From Blumeriella jaapii (taxonomy: Eukaryota; Ascomycota; Leotiomycetes; Helotiales; Drepanopezizaceae): DNA of 64,000 nt. This document shows positions 1 to 10,829 of this stretch, piece by piece. Made by a program: the position numbers and the translations under genes. The stretch covers positions 1,054,001 to 1,118,000 of the forward strand of contig VWND01000002.1 in assembly GCA_009599575.1 (NCBI GenBank), given 5' to 3'. Position 1 is the first letter of the stretch. Each line of letters opens with the position of its first letter. The notes beneath the pieces are model-generated. The model was given only the letters and a program-made list of their open reading frames with translations. It was not told where the DNA came from and made no database searches.

Positions 1-7
1 CTCGTTT

Positions 8-1561
8 TCACGCAGCACCTCCCGAGGCCTTGGCCGCCTCCTTCGCTGCCCTCTCTGCCTCCTTCGCCGCCTTCTTCGCGGCAGCCTTCTCGGCATTCTG
101 CTTCTCCTTCAGCAGCTTTTTCTGCTGGTTTTGCGTCAACGACACCGGTCCCCCAACTGCAGACTCCTCTATCGGAGGCGCAGCCTCGCCTGCCTTAGCC
201 GTCACGATCGGACTCGGGTTGCCAACCCACTCCAACTTCTTCGTCTCGAAGAAGTCCGCCACAACCTCATCAGTGACTTTTGCCCTCCGCTCTTGGAAGC
301 CCTTCACGTAGTCCTGCAACTCCTTGATACATCGTGCCTTGAGCTCTCCTGTCAGCATCTTCCCGCTGCTGTAGTCTTGGCGAATCTGCTCGAGCTCTTC
401 GTCATCCTCGAGGAAGAACGTCAGGTACTGAAACGACACATCCTTTTCACAGTCTCCGCCTTCCCGTCTGTGTTCCTCCACCCCAACCTTCCCACCGCTG
501 AAAGCGTATTTGTTGATCTTAGTCTTGATCTGGCCAGGCTGGTCCGCCATGAATATGGCAGAAGTATCGATTGAAGCACTCATTTTGGAGCCTGGGCCTT
601 GCAGGGCGTCAAGGAATCGTGAGTGTATAAGAGCTGGTTTGGCGAAGTGGAGGCGCGCTGCGACATCACGGGTCATGCGGAAGTAGGGATCTTGGTCGAT
701 GGCGCAGGGTATCAGGGAGGGTATCGCGTTGGTGATGGTTTCGTTGTCGCCAAAGATATGGGGGAAAGAGGACGCGAAGGAGGTAGCTCCTTGGATGGCT
801 CCGAAATGGACCTTGCCTATGTTGGAGCTGCCATCGAAACCAAAGATAGCCCGTGCAACATTCAATGTGACATGTTTGGCAACCCGTGTTACGTTCCGGT
901 AGAATGGTCCTCCCATATAGTCGTAGTCGCTGAAGATGAAGGTCTTCTTGGGGTCAAAGCCAACGGCAATGATATCCTTCGCATTTCCCTTGGTATATCT
1001 CTGGACCTCCTCAATTGTCCGTTTCTCAGAGAACAGGTACTTTTCGTCGTCGGTCATCATGATGATAAGGGGCACGTCGAAGACATCTTGTAACCACCTG
1101 TGAATCATTAGCAACCGTTCAGCTTGACAGTCCATTGCAAGGCCGGGGAGCCAGTGCCTTGTGGAGAACGGTACGTACTTCGTAAACTCAAAAGGAACAG
1201 TATGTCCAATGTGCATGCTGTCACTACTCGGCCCTCGTCCTGTGTACAAGAAGAATGGCTCCCCCTTCTCATGGCGATCCAGAATCAGGTTCAAGTCGCG
1301 ATGACTGAACACAATTCCTCTCCGCATGAATCGATGCGGCTTCTTCCCCGTTACTTGCTCGAATCTCTTCAAATCGTCCTCCGAGATCTTCTTGGTGCCG
1401 AACTCGTCGATCAGGGACATGTAATTGATGGCTTTGGTGACCCCGTCCACGCCAACCTCTCCGGACACGTTCCATGGGTCGATGCTCTGCTTCGTGCTCG
1501 TGGTTGCAATTGGCTCACCGGCAGCCAGCGCTGCTGTGACTGAAGATTCCGGATCGACCAT
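8..1561 (-). CDS. WRS1: Tryptophanyl-tRNA synthetase, cytosolic
   Basis: Charges tRNA-Trp with tryptophan in the cytosol. It is a class I synthetase: the catalytic signature reads [13 protein letters not shown] (HIGH at residues 117-120) and the second signature is GSKMSAS (KMSAS near residue 300 after splicing). [13 protein letters not shown] and INKYAFSGG are further TrpRS landmarks. The C-terminus carries a Lys/Ala-rich tail of about 70 residues, as in other eukaryotic enzymes. The reading frame is open throughout, but 1098-1178 is an 81-bp intron (donor GTACGT, branch GCTAATG, acceptor CACAG). Its removal joins ...FEFTK to [10 protein letters not shown] exactly as in the family. Spliced length is 490 residues, and the start is the first ATG at 1561. 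No mitochondrial presequence is evident. It is divergent from the Ups1-like gene. Confidence 0.96.
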   Translation of the reverse strand: MVDPESSVTAALAAGEPIATTSTKQSIDPWNVSGEVGVDGVTKAINYMSLIDEFGTKKISEDDLKRFEQVTGKKPHRFMRRGIVFSHRDLNLILDRHEKGEPFFLYTGRGPSSDSMHIGHTVPFEFTKYVPFSTRHWLPGLAMDCQAERLLMIHRWLQDVFDVPLIIMMTDDEKYLFSEKRTIEEVQRYTKGNAKDIIAVGFDPKKTFIFSDYDYMGGPFYRNVTRVAKHVTLNVARAIFGFDGSSNIGKVHFGAIQGATSFASSFPHIFGDNETITNAIPSLIPCAIDQDPYFRMTRDVAARLHFAKPALIHSRFLDALQGPGSKMSASIDTSAIFMADQPGQIKTKINKYAFSGGKVGVEEHRREGGDCEKDVSFQYLTFFLEDDEELEQIRQDYSSGKMLTGELKARCIKELQDYVKGFQERRAKVTDEVVADFFETKKLEWVGNPSPIVTAKAGEAAPPIEESAVGGPVSLTQNQQKKLLKEKQNAEKAAAKKAAKEAERAAKEAAKASGGAA

Positions 1562-1955
1562 GGTCAGAACGATGTTGCTTAAGTCCTGAGAAAGAAGGTC
1601 GTGAGTTCGGGCAGTCGAGCGGGGTGAATTTACTCGAAGGCAGACAGATGGCAGAATAATTTATCGAGGGGTCGTGCTCATGGGGCGGGCGGTGACGGGG
1701 GCTAGAGCTATCATGGACTTACTCTCTCTCATTCCACAACATACATAGCAACATAGTACAACTCAATGATATCGGTCCTGTGGCATCGAGAATGATTTGA
1801 TTGTGGATTCAATTGAAAATACAAAAAATCAACGCCAGAACTCTTCGATCCCAAGTACCCCAAGAATCAACCAGACCACGCCACCCCCTCCCCGATAATA
1901 TCTACCCTTCAACGACATTCCCAACATCAAAAGCGTCCTCTTCAACATCATCATA
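1562..1955. other. Shared upstream region of divergent gene pair
   Basis: About 390 bp between the start codons of the TrpRS gene (minus) and the Ups1-like gene (plus), so it must hold both promoters and 5' UTRs. The part next to the plus-strand start is C/A-rich and poor in G (CAACATCAAAAG type), usual for fungal leaders. No ORF or repeat was seen. Confidence 0.6.
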
Positions 1956-2708
1956 ATGGTCAAGTTCAACGAGTCCGCCTTCACTTACGACTACTCCTTC
2001 TCTGCAGTCACCCTCGCCTACTTCCTCCGCTACCCCAACCCATACAGCACCCACGTCCTCTCCACCGACGTGATCTCGCGCAGCATCGACGCCGCCGGCC
2101 GCCTGCACACTCTGCGCATCCACCGCAAGTCCTCGCGGCTCCCGTCCTCCGTGCTGAAGCTGCTGCCCCAGAGCGTGCTGGGCAATGTTAGTGGCGGCCG
2201 CTCCGAGAGCTACATCCTCGAGACCAGTACCATCGATGTGAAGGAGGGCTGGATGCGCACCGAGAGCAAGAACCTCGATTGGACGGGCATCCTGAGCGTG
2301 GTGGAGAAGCAGGAGTACAAACGCCAGGTGTCGGGGGACGACGGCGAGGATGTTGGTCTCGGTGCTGGCACGACGGGCGTGGTGACGACAGTCATGTTTC
2401 GCAGCCGGCTTGGGGACCGGCTCAGGGCGAGGGCGACAAGGAAGGGCGAAGCGAGCGCGAATGAGGAGGGGGATGAGCCGAAGAAGGGATTCTTGGCGAG
2501 CTGGAGTACGAGCGGAGTGCAGAGGAGTATTGAGGCGATTGCGAGTCGCAAGACGGAAAACGGCTTGGCGAAGAGTAAGGAAGGCATGAAAGTGGTGTTG
2601 GAGAGGCTGAGGAATGGTGGGCTGGTGGCAGTGCTGGATGGGATGAGGAAGGACCGGGAGAGAATGGGGTTTGGGAATGAGGGTGCTTGGAAGGGCGCGT
2701 CAGGATGA
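1956..2708 (+). CDS. PRELI/MSF1-domain protein, Ups1-like mitochondrial lipid transfer protein
   Basis: Single-exon protein of 250 residues. The PRELI/MSF1 domain begins at the N-terminus, with the family hallmark AYFLRYPNPYSTHVLSTDVI followed by a LHTLRIHRKSSRLPSS stretch and a later ESYILETSTID...NLDWTG segment (about residues 85-115). In yeast, Ups proteins work with Mdm35 in the mitochondrial intermembrane space; Ups1 moves phosphatidic acid for cardiolipin synthesis and Ups2/3 handle phosphatidylserine. The RYPNPYS...ISR pattern is closest to Ups1, but the paralogue cannot be fixed by eye. Compared with yeast (about 175 residues) there is a charged Gly/Asp/Lys-rich insertion near residues 125-175 and a longer C-terminus. 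The start ATG at 1956 sits directly before the domain. Confidence 0.88.
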   Translation: MVKFNESAFTYDYSFSAVTLAYFLRYPNPYSTHVLSTDVISRSIDAAGRLHTLRIHRKSSRLPSSVLKLLPQSVLGNVSGGRSESYILETSTIDVKEGWMRTESKNLDWTGILSVVEKQEYKRQVSGDDGEDVGLGAGTTGVVTTVMFRSRLGDRLRARATRKGEASANEEGDEPKKGFLASWSTSGVQRSIEAIASRKTENGLAKSKEGMKVVLERLRNGGLVAVLDGMRKDRERMGFGNEGAWKGASG

Positions 2709-5058
2709 GATGAGACGATACATACGATGCCATGGCGACACCAATACGTAGGAAACGAAGCCGGGAAACGGATTTTCGAAAGAGGTCTTCCGGCGCATGT
2801 CGCTTGTTGTAAGAATATTGACTGGGAGCGAGGAGTCTGGGGCAGGAATTCGAGCGTTTTGATTCATTAGTCCGCTCTCTCAATGTAAATTATCAATTTT
2901 CAATTTCATGGTGTATTGCTTTAAAAGATGAGGTGTAGCCTCCAATTTACATCAGTTCAGATAGGGTTCGAGTCTTCATAATTATGTGACATTCCGGCAA
3001 TGTAATTGATGCTGCTCTAAGTCAATGTGAACCAATGACTCTGAAGCAGAAGGCTTTCGACAATTTAGAAGTGCTTTGGCAAGTCGGACCACGCTTCGTA
3101 TGCGCGATACTCACAATACCGACTGCTGCTGAAATAGAAACACTCGGCTCCTGGTGGTACGGGGGAAAGAAGATATCTGAAATCAGAAGGCTATTCGGTA
3201 AAACCCCATTGTATGTCACATCTAAATAATCGGGAATGTTCGGTGGAGATAACCTCTACATCAAAAAAGCCTGTTCTTATTCATTGTGGTATCTACCATA
3301 TCAGTGATCTTTTAACCTAACAACATATACTTCAATGTTCGAAAGCAGTCTACTGGCTCCTTTCCATTTTACCCGGTAGTACGCTTAACCTCAAGGACTG
3401 TCCTAAAGTATCCTAGGATAAATGCCTGATGCTAAGCGATCAAACGAGGGTCTCTATACGCAGAGATCCCTTCCCATTAAATAATTTTCTTTTCTAGACA
3501 ACTACAGCACTATCAACACTACTATAAAGCTTAACACTATCATACCCTCCTGCGCAGCCATCAAAGACGGCTATGAAATACGGACAGGGCTTCAGCGCCT
3601 TCGGCAAGAAACCAGCCGCATACGAAATGTGTTATTCCTCCTGATGTTCCCAGGGAAATCACCGCTCTCCAACATGCTCCGCATCTAGGAACTAGGCAAT
3701 CTCATCGTTTGCCCTCTGAGGTCGTGCCCCGTTGGTCCTATATCTCTTGTCTCCTCCGCCAGGATTTTGCTCCATATGACAGGATGAGGTCGATGGTTCT
3801 GAAAAAGAATCCCGCAAGCGAAAATCCGAAATTCGCTGCGAAGACTGGTTTGAATACGGTCGTCGTAAAGTCGAATATCGTGAGACTCAGAGCAAGTGTA
3901 GGCTCTTTTTGTTGTCATTGTTCCATTGTATTCGCTACAGAGTCGATGCCTCCTGAGTGGGTTTGCGATACATGGCTTGGATACAAATATCCTCCTCGAG
4001 GAGAATGTCTGTTCATTTTCAAGGGATAATCAAACCAACTATAAGAAAATGCATGGATCAGCAACAGTTGACAAGTACAACTTGTACATTTTGGAAACAT
4101 GCCGATTCATTGCTTGAGAGCTTGCAAGCTTAACAGACTTGCAGAGACATTCTTCAGACAAATAGAAGATTCTACATGACGTGAACATGGGCTGTACTAC
4201 GGGCCTAGCTCATCTCCTCACCTCTCGGAAAGAAACGTTAACTCGACCTTTTCAGGACAGAAGATATAAGCAGCACATAGTCAAGGAGGTCTTACCTCTC
4301 GTCTCTTTTGACTGATAATATTAGCGTGTGTTCTCTTCGAACTTATTCCGTGGCCGCGAGGCACCTTGTGATCTTGACGCCAAAAAAATCAGCAGATTAA
4401 GGTGCGGCGGCTAGACTTCTGAATAGAATGCCTCGCTCAGAATCCTGGAAACTCCAGAAACACTGCAGTCGGCTATAGACTACTGGCCCGGGGGTGGTTG
4501 ATAAGTATGCCGAGAAGAGGATGACTCAAGAAGCAGATGGATTACCAGCTCTATCGGGCGTCGCGAGTCAAGTTACGGAACAACTCAAAATTACCTCCCT
4601 CTCCCGATTGTGTGCAGGGTCCTCTTTTGATAAGATTGTCCCCCAGATCAGAATAAAAAATTCCCTCTGGCGCATCGACTCATAGACTCTGTGGACGAGC
4701 TTTGAGGCCGTAATGCACCAAGATCGGTGATTTTTCTTGGACCGAACATATCTACTAATAATCCCAGCAAGAGAAATGTGCGACCGGGGGATAGGAATTG
4801 TGAGGTTGGCAGAACAGCGACCAGAAAACCGAACTTGTAATCCAAGCTACTATCCGAAAAACGACGGAGATCATCCGAGCGACGACTAGTTATAACGACA
4901 GCGAGGAAGGAAGTAAATATGTGACCTGGCCACAATTACCCAAGAAATCGCTTACAGCTAAGCGAAAAGTAAACAAACACTCGGAACATAAACGTGCGCA
5001 CATCCCCGTTTCATTCCCGAATCTCCACATCCTACACCTCGTCTCTGAATACACTCCC
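2709..5058. other. Intergenic stretch with no supported gene
   Basis: About 2.3 kb downstream of the Ups1-like gene. All six frames are broken into short ORFs (none above about 130 codons) with no recognisable domain or convincing splice-joined exon series. Composition is more A/T-rich than the flanking genes. No tandem array, terminal repeat or transposase remnant was noticed. Confidence 0.5.
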
Positions 5059-5482
5059 TCATCCCCATCTATACGTCCCATATCTCTCAAACTCAACCTT
5101 GTTTTCATCCAATTCGTAGAAAATATCCCCCTCCACATACAAGCTTCCCACAGTTTGCACCGCAAACCATACCCCCTGAGCTCGCCCCACGCCATCCAGG
5201 ATGTAAGCGTGCGGCTCCGCCGCACTCGTAGTCTCCATTGCCGCAGAATCACTCGCCCGGGGACTACCAAGCACACTCGCGCTGCCCACTCGATTCAAGA
5301 CCCGTCCCTAATCAAATTCGCACATTCCCCTTTCGCACCCACGCTCTACCCGGCACGAACCTAGAAACTGTAGTTACGCACCGTCGTCGTGCTAAATCAA
5401 ACGCCGCGACAACGTCATTGTTGTCGACGTCGTCGGAACATTCCTGCTTCGGGCGTTGGAGGAAAGTACTCGGCGTGCCCAT
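5059..5482 (-). CDS. Possible small two-exon protein of unknown function
   Basis: A tentative gene model. Exon 1 (5382-5482) starts at ATG 5482 and reads MGTPSTFLQRPKQ...; exon 2 (5059-5281) contains AEPHAYILDGVG, GSLYVEGDIFYEL and ENKVEFERYGTYRWG before a TGA. The 100-bp intron 5282-5381 has a good GTGCGT donor and a GGGCAG acceptor, and joining keeps a single frame of 107 residues. Exon 2 has coding-like composition (amphipathic strands, few rare residues). No family is recognised. It could equally be the relic of a longer gene. Confidence 0.33.
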
Positions 5483-6255
5483 TCCGTGGCTGTTGATCGG
5501 AGGGAGGGAAGTATGGTCTCGTAAGCTTCTATGGACGGTTAAGTACCCTCCAGATGGCACCTGAAGCTGGTCTTGCGTCGCATTTCGCCAGACCTGAAAA
5601 AGGCAAGTGGAAAAAGTCGCGTCGCCGAACGCGGGAAGTAGCTCGGCTATTTAACAACCACAACAAAACAGCGAAAGCGCGAAAAAGCGAAAAAAAAGGA
5701 AAGGTAGATCTTCCTCCAAAAACTAACCCCCGATAAAAAAATGTAGAAAATGACAAAACAAACTCCCACCTTTCGGTGGGAGAAGAAACACCTTTGAAAT
5801 GGGATTTCGTTTTTATCCGATGTCGTGTGTGGTCTGGTGAGTCTAAACCACTCGGCCCCGAATCGTTACTTTTTGCTGATCCTCCAATCAGATTGACCTG
5901 ACAAGTGAGCCATGCTAGCTTAATTGCGCCACTGATTGAGATGTGTGCGTGGTACTTGGAACTATGAAGGGGGTACTGATTTTAGGATGGTAGTTGCTCG
6001 CGTAAACAGAAAACGCGACGTAAACAAACCTCAGGCATCGTCCATCTCAATAGCAGCGAGATGAGTTTTGCCAGTCATGATTCGGAGAATGATCATACTC
6101 CCAGAGGTACCAAAAATCTGGAATTGAATTTGTAAGAGCTCAAAGCGCACGAGCTTAATTCGCCGCCCAAAATGCCAACATGTTCCGACTTAAGAATTTC
6201 GCCATTCGCAAGATCTGAGATTTATTACGGCAGCTCTGGATTCACTACTTTCCCT
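5483..6255. other. Intergenic stretch containing a hairpin
   Basis: About 770 bp between the small putative gene and the Nramp gene 3' end. It holds the stem-loop listed separately at 5763-5782 and, 40-90 bp beyond it, a minus-strand segment GGCCGAGTGGTTTAG resembling a Pol III A box. No ORF of note. It should include the 3' UTR of the Nramp gene. Confidence 0.5.
5763..5782 (-). other. Perfect 8-bp hairpin with GAAA loop
   Basis: Read on the minus strand this is CTCCCACC-GAAA-GGTGGGAG: eight perfect pairs closed by a GNRA tetraloop, followed by a T-rich run (TTTGTTTTG, then T7 near 5735). Upstream on the same strand (about 5840-5865) is GGCCGAGTGGTTTAGACTC, which looks like a tRNA D-arm/A box. 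No matching B box was found, so it is reported only as a structured element, possibly part of a small RNA. Confidence 0.45.
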
Positions 6256-7983
6256 CTAATCCGCCTGAACAATGCCCAGACCAAGCAGCGTCAAAGTAGC
6301 AACATTCATAAACGCAATGATAATCCAGATAATCCAGCCCACGACGAGCGTCGGCCAGTTATTAGCCAAGCTCAGCCTCGAATGCTCCGGCTCAAATCTC
6401 TCCATATCGCTCGTACTCACGGTGTTGAGCGTCGCCGCGCTCGTGCCAGTCTCAGTCTCCACCATCATGTACTTGTCAAAGCTCGTGAACCATAGGAGTG
6501 GAAACGTCAGAAAGATCAACGCCACGGAAAGTACTACGTTTGCTCCATTCAAGGCTGCTGTCACACCATCTCGACCCAAAGCTGCTGCTATGATGATACC
6601 CGGGATGAGAGCAACGGTTCGCGTGATCAGACGGCGGTAGAACGGACGTATAGTCCAGTTGAACGCACCCTCGAAGACCATTTGGCCAGCCATTGTAGCC
6701 ACGATACCCGCGCTAATGCCGGAGAACAACAGTGATAGTCCGAAAGTGGTAGCAGCGGCCTGTGAAATCGTCTCACGGAATAGCTCGTACATTCCCCACA
6801 GATCGGCATCGTCTGCTTCTTCTGTCAATTGCGCAGCTGCGATGACGAGGATAGCGGAGTTGACGAAAATAGAGACAATGAAGAGGGTGATAATGAGCTC
6901 GGCGATAGAATAGTTCATGCAGGCCCTGATGGCTGAGAGAGATGGCTTGTACAGCTTGCGGGCCGTTGGGCCGGAGTTAGTATCTGCCTCCTTGTAGGTG
7001 TCGTTTCTGACGTCGAATTCGCGGAGCCGTGGCTGAGCGAGTCCGGTCCCTAGGTAAATTGTGTGAGGCATGAGGGTACCTCCAAGGATAGCACATGATT
7101 GGTACAATCTGTTTTTGCTTTTAGTTCTGGTTATCTTGAGACCTCGACGAATATCTCACCCCTCGCCTTTGAATATTGTCTTGGACGGCAGATAACCTTT
7201 GAGAACGTGCCCAACGGAAGCATTCGTAATGTATGACAGTTCGATGCAGAAGCAAATGAAGATGGCCAGAACGAAAGTTCCCACAAAGAGCTCAAAATGA
7301 CGGACACCTCTCATCGACCCGTCCGGTCGATAAAAGTAAAGGATGAACAGTGTGTCTAGGATGGATAGGGCACAGCCAGATACCAAGGGCATTTTTGGTA
7401 TCAGAATGTTGATAGCGATCGCTGTCCCAATCACCTGGCCAATATCGGTAGCAAGAATCGATGCTTCTGCAATAAACCAGAGGAAAATGTTCAGCCACTT
7501 TGGGAAGTTTGCCTTGATCATCTGAGCTAGATCCATGCCCGTGACGGATCCTAGCTTCACCGCGAGAGACTTCGAAGCTTGTAAGTCCACATTCACAAGC
7601 TGCGTGTCTGAACATACCTGCAGGAAAATCGCAATCAGATTGGAAATCAGAACGATGAATAACAGCTTGTACTTGAACTGAACACCTGAGGAGATCGACG
7701 TTTGGAAGTTATCGGGATCGATGTACGCCACGCTGATGATGCCGGCAGGCCCGACAAACTTGCCAAACTTCACCAACACGGCCGCATATTTGCTAAGGCG
7801 TTGCTTCGTGAAGGTTTCCTGAAGAGAGTGAGTCCAAGATCCAGTATGATGCTGCTGTTCTGAGTTTTGAAGCTCAAGAACGACTTCGGTTTTCTCGTCA
7901 CACTTGATATTGTTCTTATCCTCTTCTCCAGCTGGGACAGCCGAGAGGAACCGCTCGACGTTGTCGACGTCGTGCAAAGCCAT
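6256..7983 (-). CDS. Nramp-family divalent metal (Mn/Fe) transporter
   Basis: Proton-coupled import of Mn2+/Fe2+-type ions is the family role. Three exons: 7618-7983, 7160-7569 and 6256-7108, with introns 7570-7617 (48 bp) and 7109-7159 (51 bp); spliced length is 542 residues. Transmembrane segment 1 carries the metal-site motif as AYIDPDNFQTS (DPDN at 89-92, where the family usually has DPGN). Segment 6 reads GGTLMPHTIYLGTGL with the conserved MPH. LGSVTGMDLAQM and EASILATDIGQVIGTAIA are further Nramp landmarks. About 11-12 hydrophobic segments are visible, and the N-terminal 70 residues are hydrophilic. The intron at 7570-7617 is in frame and stop-free, so an uncorrected ORF hides it. This matches an ascomycete Nramp clade distinct from the classical yeast Smf proteins. 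Confidence 0.92.
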
Positions 7984-9046
7984 TATCCGGAAGAAAGCCT
8001 AGCTGTCGAAAGGCATAATGGAAGTTGGTTGGGTTTAGGTTTGAAGCAGAAGGAGCTTTTGAGGGACGTGGAGAATTCGCACCCGACTGGCCACGCTGCG
8101 GTGCAGCGTGGCTGTTCGGCAGGCGTCTCTTGAAGACCGAGAAGTAAAGATCAAGGGAACACTAGGTGAAGGGGAAATCGGGAGAAGGATGAGGGCCAGT
8201 CATGAATCTTAAACAGCGACCGCTTGTGTTTATGAAATGGCTTTCTACGATATAGTTTACCCTCCCACACATTGATTAGCTCGAACAGCCTACCTACTTT
8301 GGATTACTCACAGCCGCCAGACGGATCAGAAGCGTGTTTGGGAGCTGAGCACCAGGCTCAATCGAGTAACTAAGAGCAATTTTGTAGATGTTACACAGCA
8401 GAGGACAGCCCGGTGCAAGGGCTGGTTGCTATCGGAACATTCGACGCCACAGACCGAGCACAAGCGATCCAGGCCTTCACAGAAAGCGTGATTGTAGAAC
8501 CTCGGGAATTCGAACACTTGCAGGTGAGCGTATTAGCCATTCTGGCTGGATATGTCTCATGGATGGTTGAATTTGCGTGTGTGTTTGCACAGGATATTAC
8601 TCGACGGTCTTCCTCTTTGTGGATCCGAAGTCATTAGAATCGATGTGAAGACAGTGAAGCTGTCAAGGATCCAAAGGCTATGTGATGGGAAGATAGAGGG
8701 CCAAGGGAGACCACGGCATGGATTCTTTCCTTTCGTCGAGCTGGTAAGCACATCACCACGCTCTTTCTCTTCTGATTCTGGATCTGTACCTGCCGCCACG
8801 TTGATACCTATGTAGATACTCCCATACTTGTCTCACCTCAATCTCCATTTTCCGTCCGTCTCTCTCTCCTGTCTTCTCAAGAGAAAGTCTCAAGAGCTAC
8901 AGCAAATCTTTGCATCACCTTGTTGTACTCGATTGATTGCTTCATACGACGGGTTCCTGCAGCTCGGGGTACAGTACCATTTCCTCGATCCATCCTCAAT
9001 AAGACCACGTACTCTCTCAGAACACCTCTCAGAACCACTCGGCACC
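7984..9046. other. Divergent upstream region, Nramp and CaCA exchanger
   Basis: About 1.06 kb between two divergently transcribed transporter genes. Only short unsupported ORFs. A pyrimidine-rich leader (TCTCTCTCCTG...) lies about 180 bp before the exchanger start. No repeat array seen. Confidence 0.5.
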
Positions 9047-10316
9047 ATGATGAATACCGACACTGTCGCATTCAACATCGCAGCGTTCATTGGCGGGCTC
9101 TTCGTTCTCGAGTTTGGGGCAGACAAATTCATCGACCATGTAGCAAAGATAGCCTCGCGGACGGGGATCCCTCCTACTCTCGTCGCTCTCTTGACAGCCG
9201 GGGCCGAATGGGAAGAGGTGTGTATGTTTATCCGCGAGGCGCGGTATCTTCCATGTTGATTCCTCCCAGCTAGCAGTAGTCGTAGCGGCCCTTTCGCAGA
9301 AGCAATCGCCTCTGGCGCTGGGGAACATCCTCGGAAGCAGCATCTCGAACATCCTCGGAGCCTTCTCTCTCGGCCTGATCTTCTCTAGATCCGGCACCAC
9401 CTTTGATCGATCGTCGAAGATCTACACCGGGGTCTTGCTGGGGCTCACGACGTCCTTTGCCATTTTCCTTGTCTTCTTCGAATCCTTGGGACGGATTGGC
9501 GGAGGATTGCTGGTGTTCACGTTTGTGCTCTACATCGCATCGATTGCATGGGCGATTTACAAGGGCATTGTTTCGCCGCCCGTACAGCCAGAGAGCGATT
9601 CCGACATGGATTCCGCAGACTCGGATTCCGACTTCGAGAAGGGCAGCGTCCCTCTGAAAGAGAAGCCAAAACACAAGACTCGCCTTCTCAACTCCCGCAC
9701 GTCCAACGCAAGCAGCACATCGAGCCTCCACGTCCTGGAAAGCGGACAACGCACAGGAGACCAAGGCGAGGAACACCGCGATGGCGGTCTCCACCAAGAC
9801 ATGTTCGAAGAGGTGTCCCTCTCCCCTCTTCGAGGAGAGAAGAGAGCCGCTCATAGCACGCTCTACCACCTCGCCCAGCTCGCGCTGGGCCTCCTCGCCC
9901 TCTCTCTGAGCGGCTACATCCTCTCCCACAGCATCACCACCCTCGCGGCCGAGTCCGCGCTCTCCAGCACCGTCCTAGGCACCACCCTGCTCTCCTTCGC
10001 CACCACGCTCCCGGAGAAGCTGGTCTCCGTCATGTCCGGCGCGCGCGGCGAGCCCGGCATCGTCGTCGCCAACACGGCCGGCTCCAACATCTTCCTCGTG
10101 ACGCTGTGCGCCGGCGTCCTGTACCTCGCCGGCGACCTCGCGAGCCTGAAGACCAGCCTGACCCGGTTCGAGCTCGGTTGCATGTGGCTGAGCAGCGGCG
10201 TCCTCTTCGGCATCGTGATGGTGGGCGCCCGGAGGTGGCTGGGGTGGCTGCTGTTCGCGGCGTACATCGCGTTCATCGTGTGTGAGTTCACGATGGACCG
10301 CCATGTCGGGGTGTGA
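9047..10316 (+). CDS. CaCA-superfamily cation/Ca2+ exchanger
   Basis: Membrane antiporter of the Na+/Ca2+ exchanger (CaCA) type. Exon 1 is 9047-9217 and exon 2 is 9270-10316; the 52-bp intron 9218-9269 has donor GTGTGT and acceptor CCCAG, giving 405 residues. Both alpha repeats are present. The first spans the splice (TAGAEWEE joined to LAVVVAALSQKQ, then LGNILGSSISNILGA); the second reads LSFATTLPEKLVSVMSG...VANTAGSNIF. About ten hydrophobic segments are arranged as two homologous halves. The halves are separated by a hydrophilic, Ser/Asp-rich loop (ESDSDMDSADSDSDFEKG) of roughly 100 residues that could be cytosolic and regulatory. The layout resembles YrbG-like exchangers in fungi. The transported ion and membrane cannot be told from sequence. 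Start: ATG 9047 (a second ATG follows immediately). Confidence 0.9.
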
Positions 10317-10829
10317 TGGGTTGACTCGTGGCCACATCATGTCCTGGGACCAATGTTGGTTCGGGATCGCAGATGCAGACTTGATGAATGCGCAGGCAAG
10401 CCACCACCCAAGTCGGGTATGAGACCGCGTCTGTTTGTTTCGCTTAATTTCGACGTTGACAGAGCTGCATGCGCGGTACTCGGAAGAACACCTAGGCAGT
10501 GTCAGGCATCTCGTGGTCATATAAAGTCACTTGCGCGACTCTCTTCATAACAACCCTCTGTAATCTCTAATGAATTGATGATTGTCATTCGCAAGAATGA
10601 TACCACGACTTAGCTCGTTGAGTGAGATCAGGGCACAAAAGCCCCATTGAGACCCAAAGAACGAACATATCTCAAATATCACTGAAGGAAGGTCATGAAA
10701 TCTGCACGACTGGACGTGGAACGGATTTACCGGCAGGATGAGATGGTCCAGATGTGTTGACTAGTGAATCCTCGTCGTCTGTAAGTGGGGTATAGAAAGT
10801 CTTTAACCATTTATCCAATAGGCTCTATC
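10317..10829. other. Intergenic, convergent gene ends
   Basis: About 510 bp between the 3' ends of the exchanger and the first F-box gene. No ORF, repeat or RNA signature was recognised. Confidence 0.5.

Noticed and set aside
5820..5870. Possible tRNA-Ser/Leu on the minus strand from the GGCCGAGTGGTTTAG segment
   Set aside because: No TTCGANNCC T-arm, no closing acceptor stem and no anticodon arm at the right spacing.
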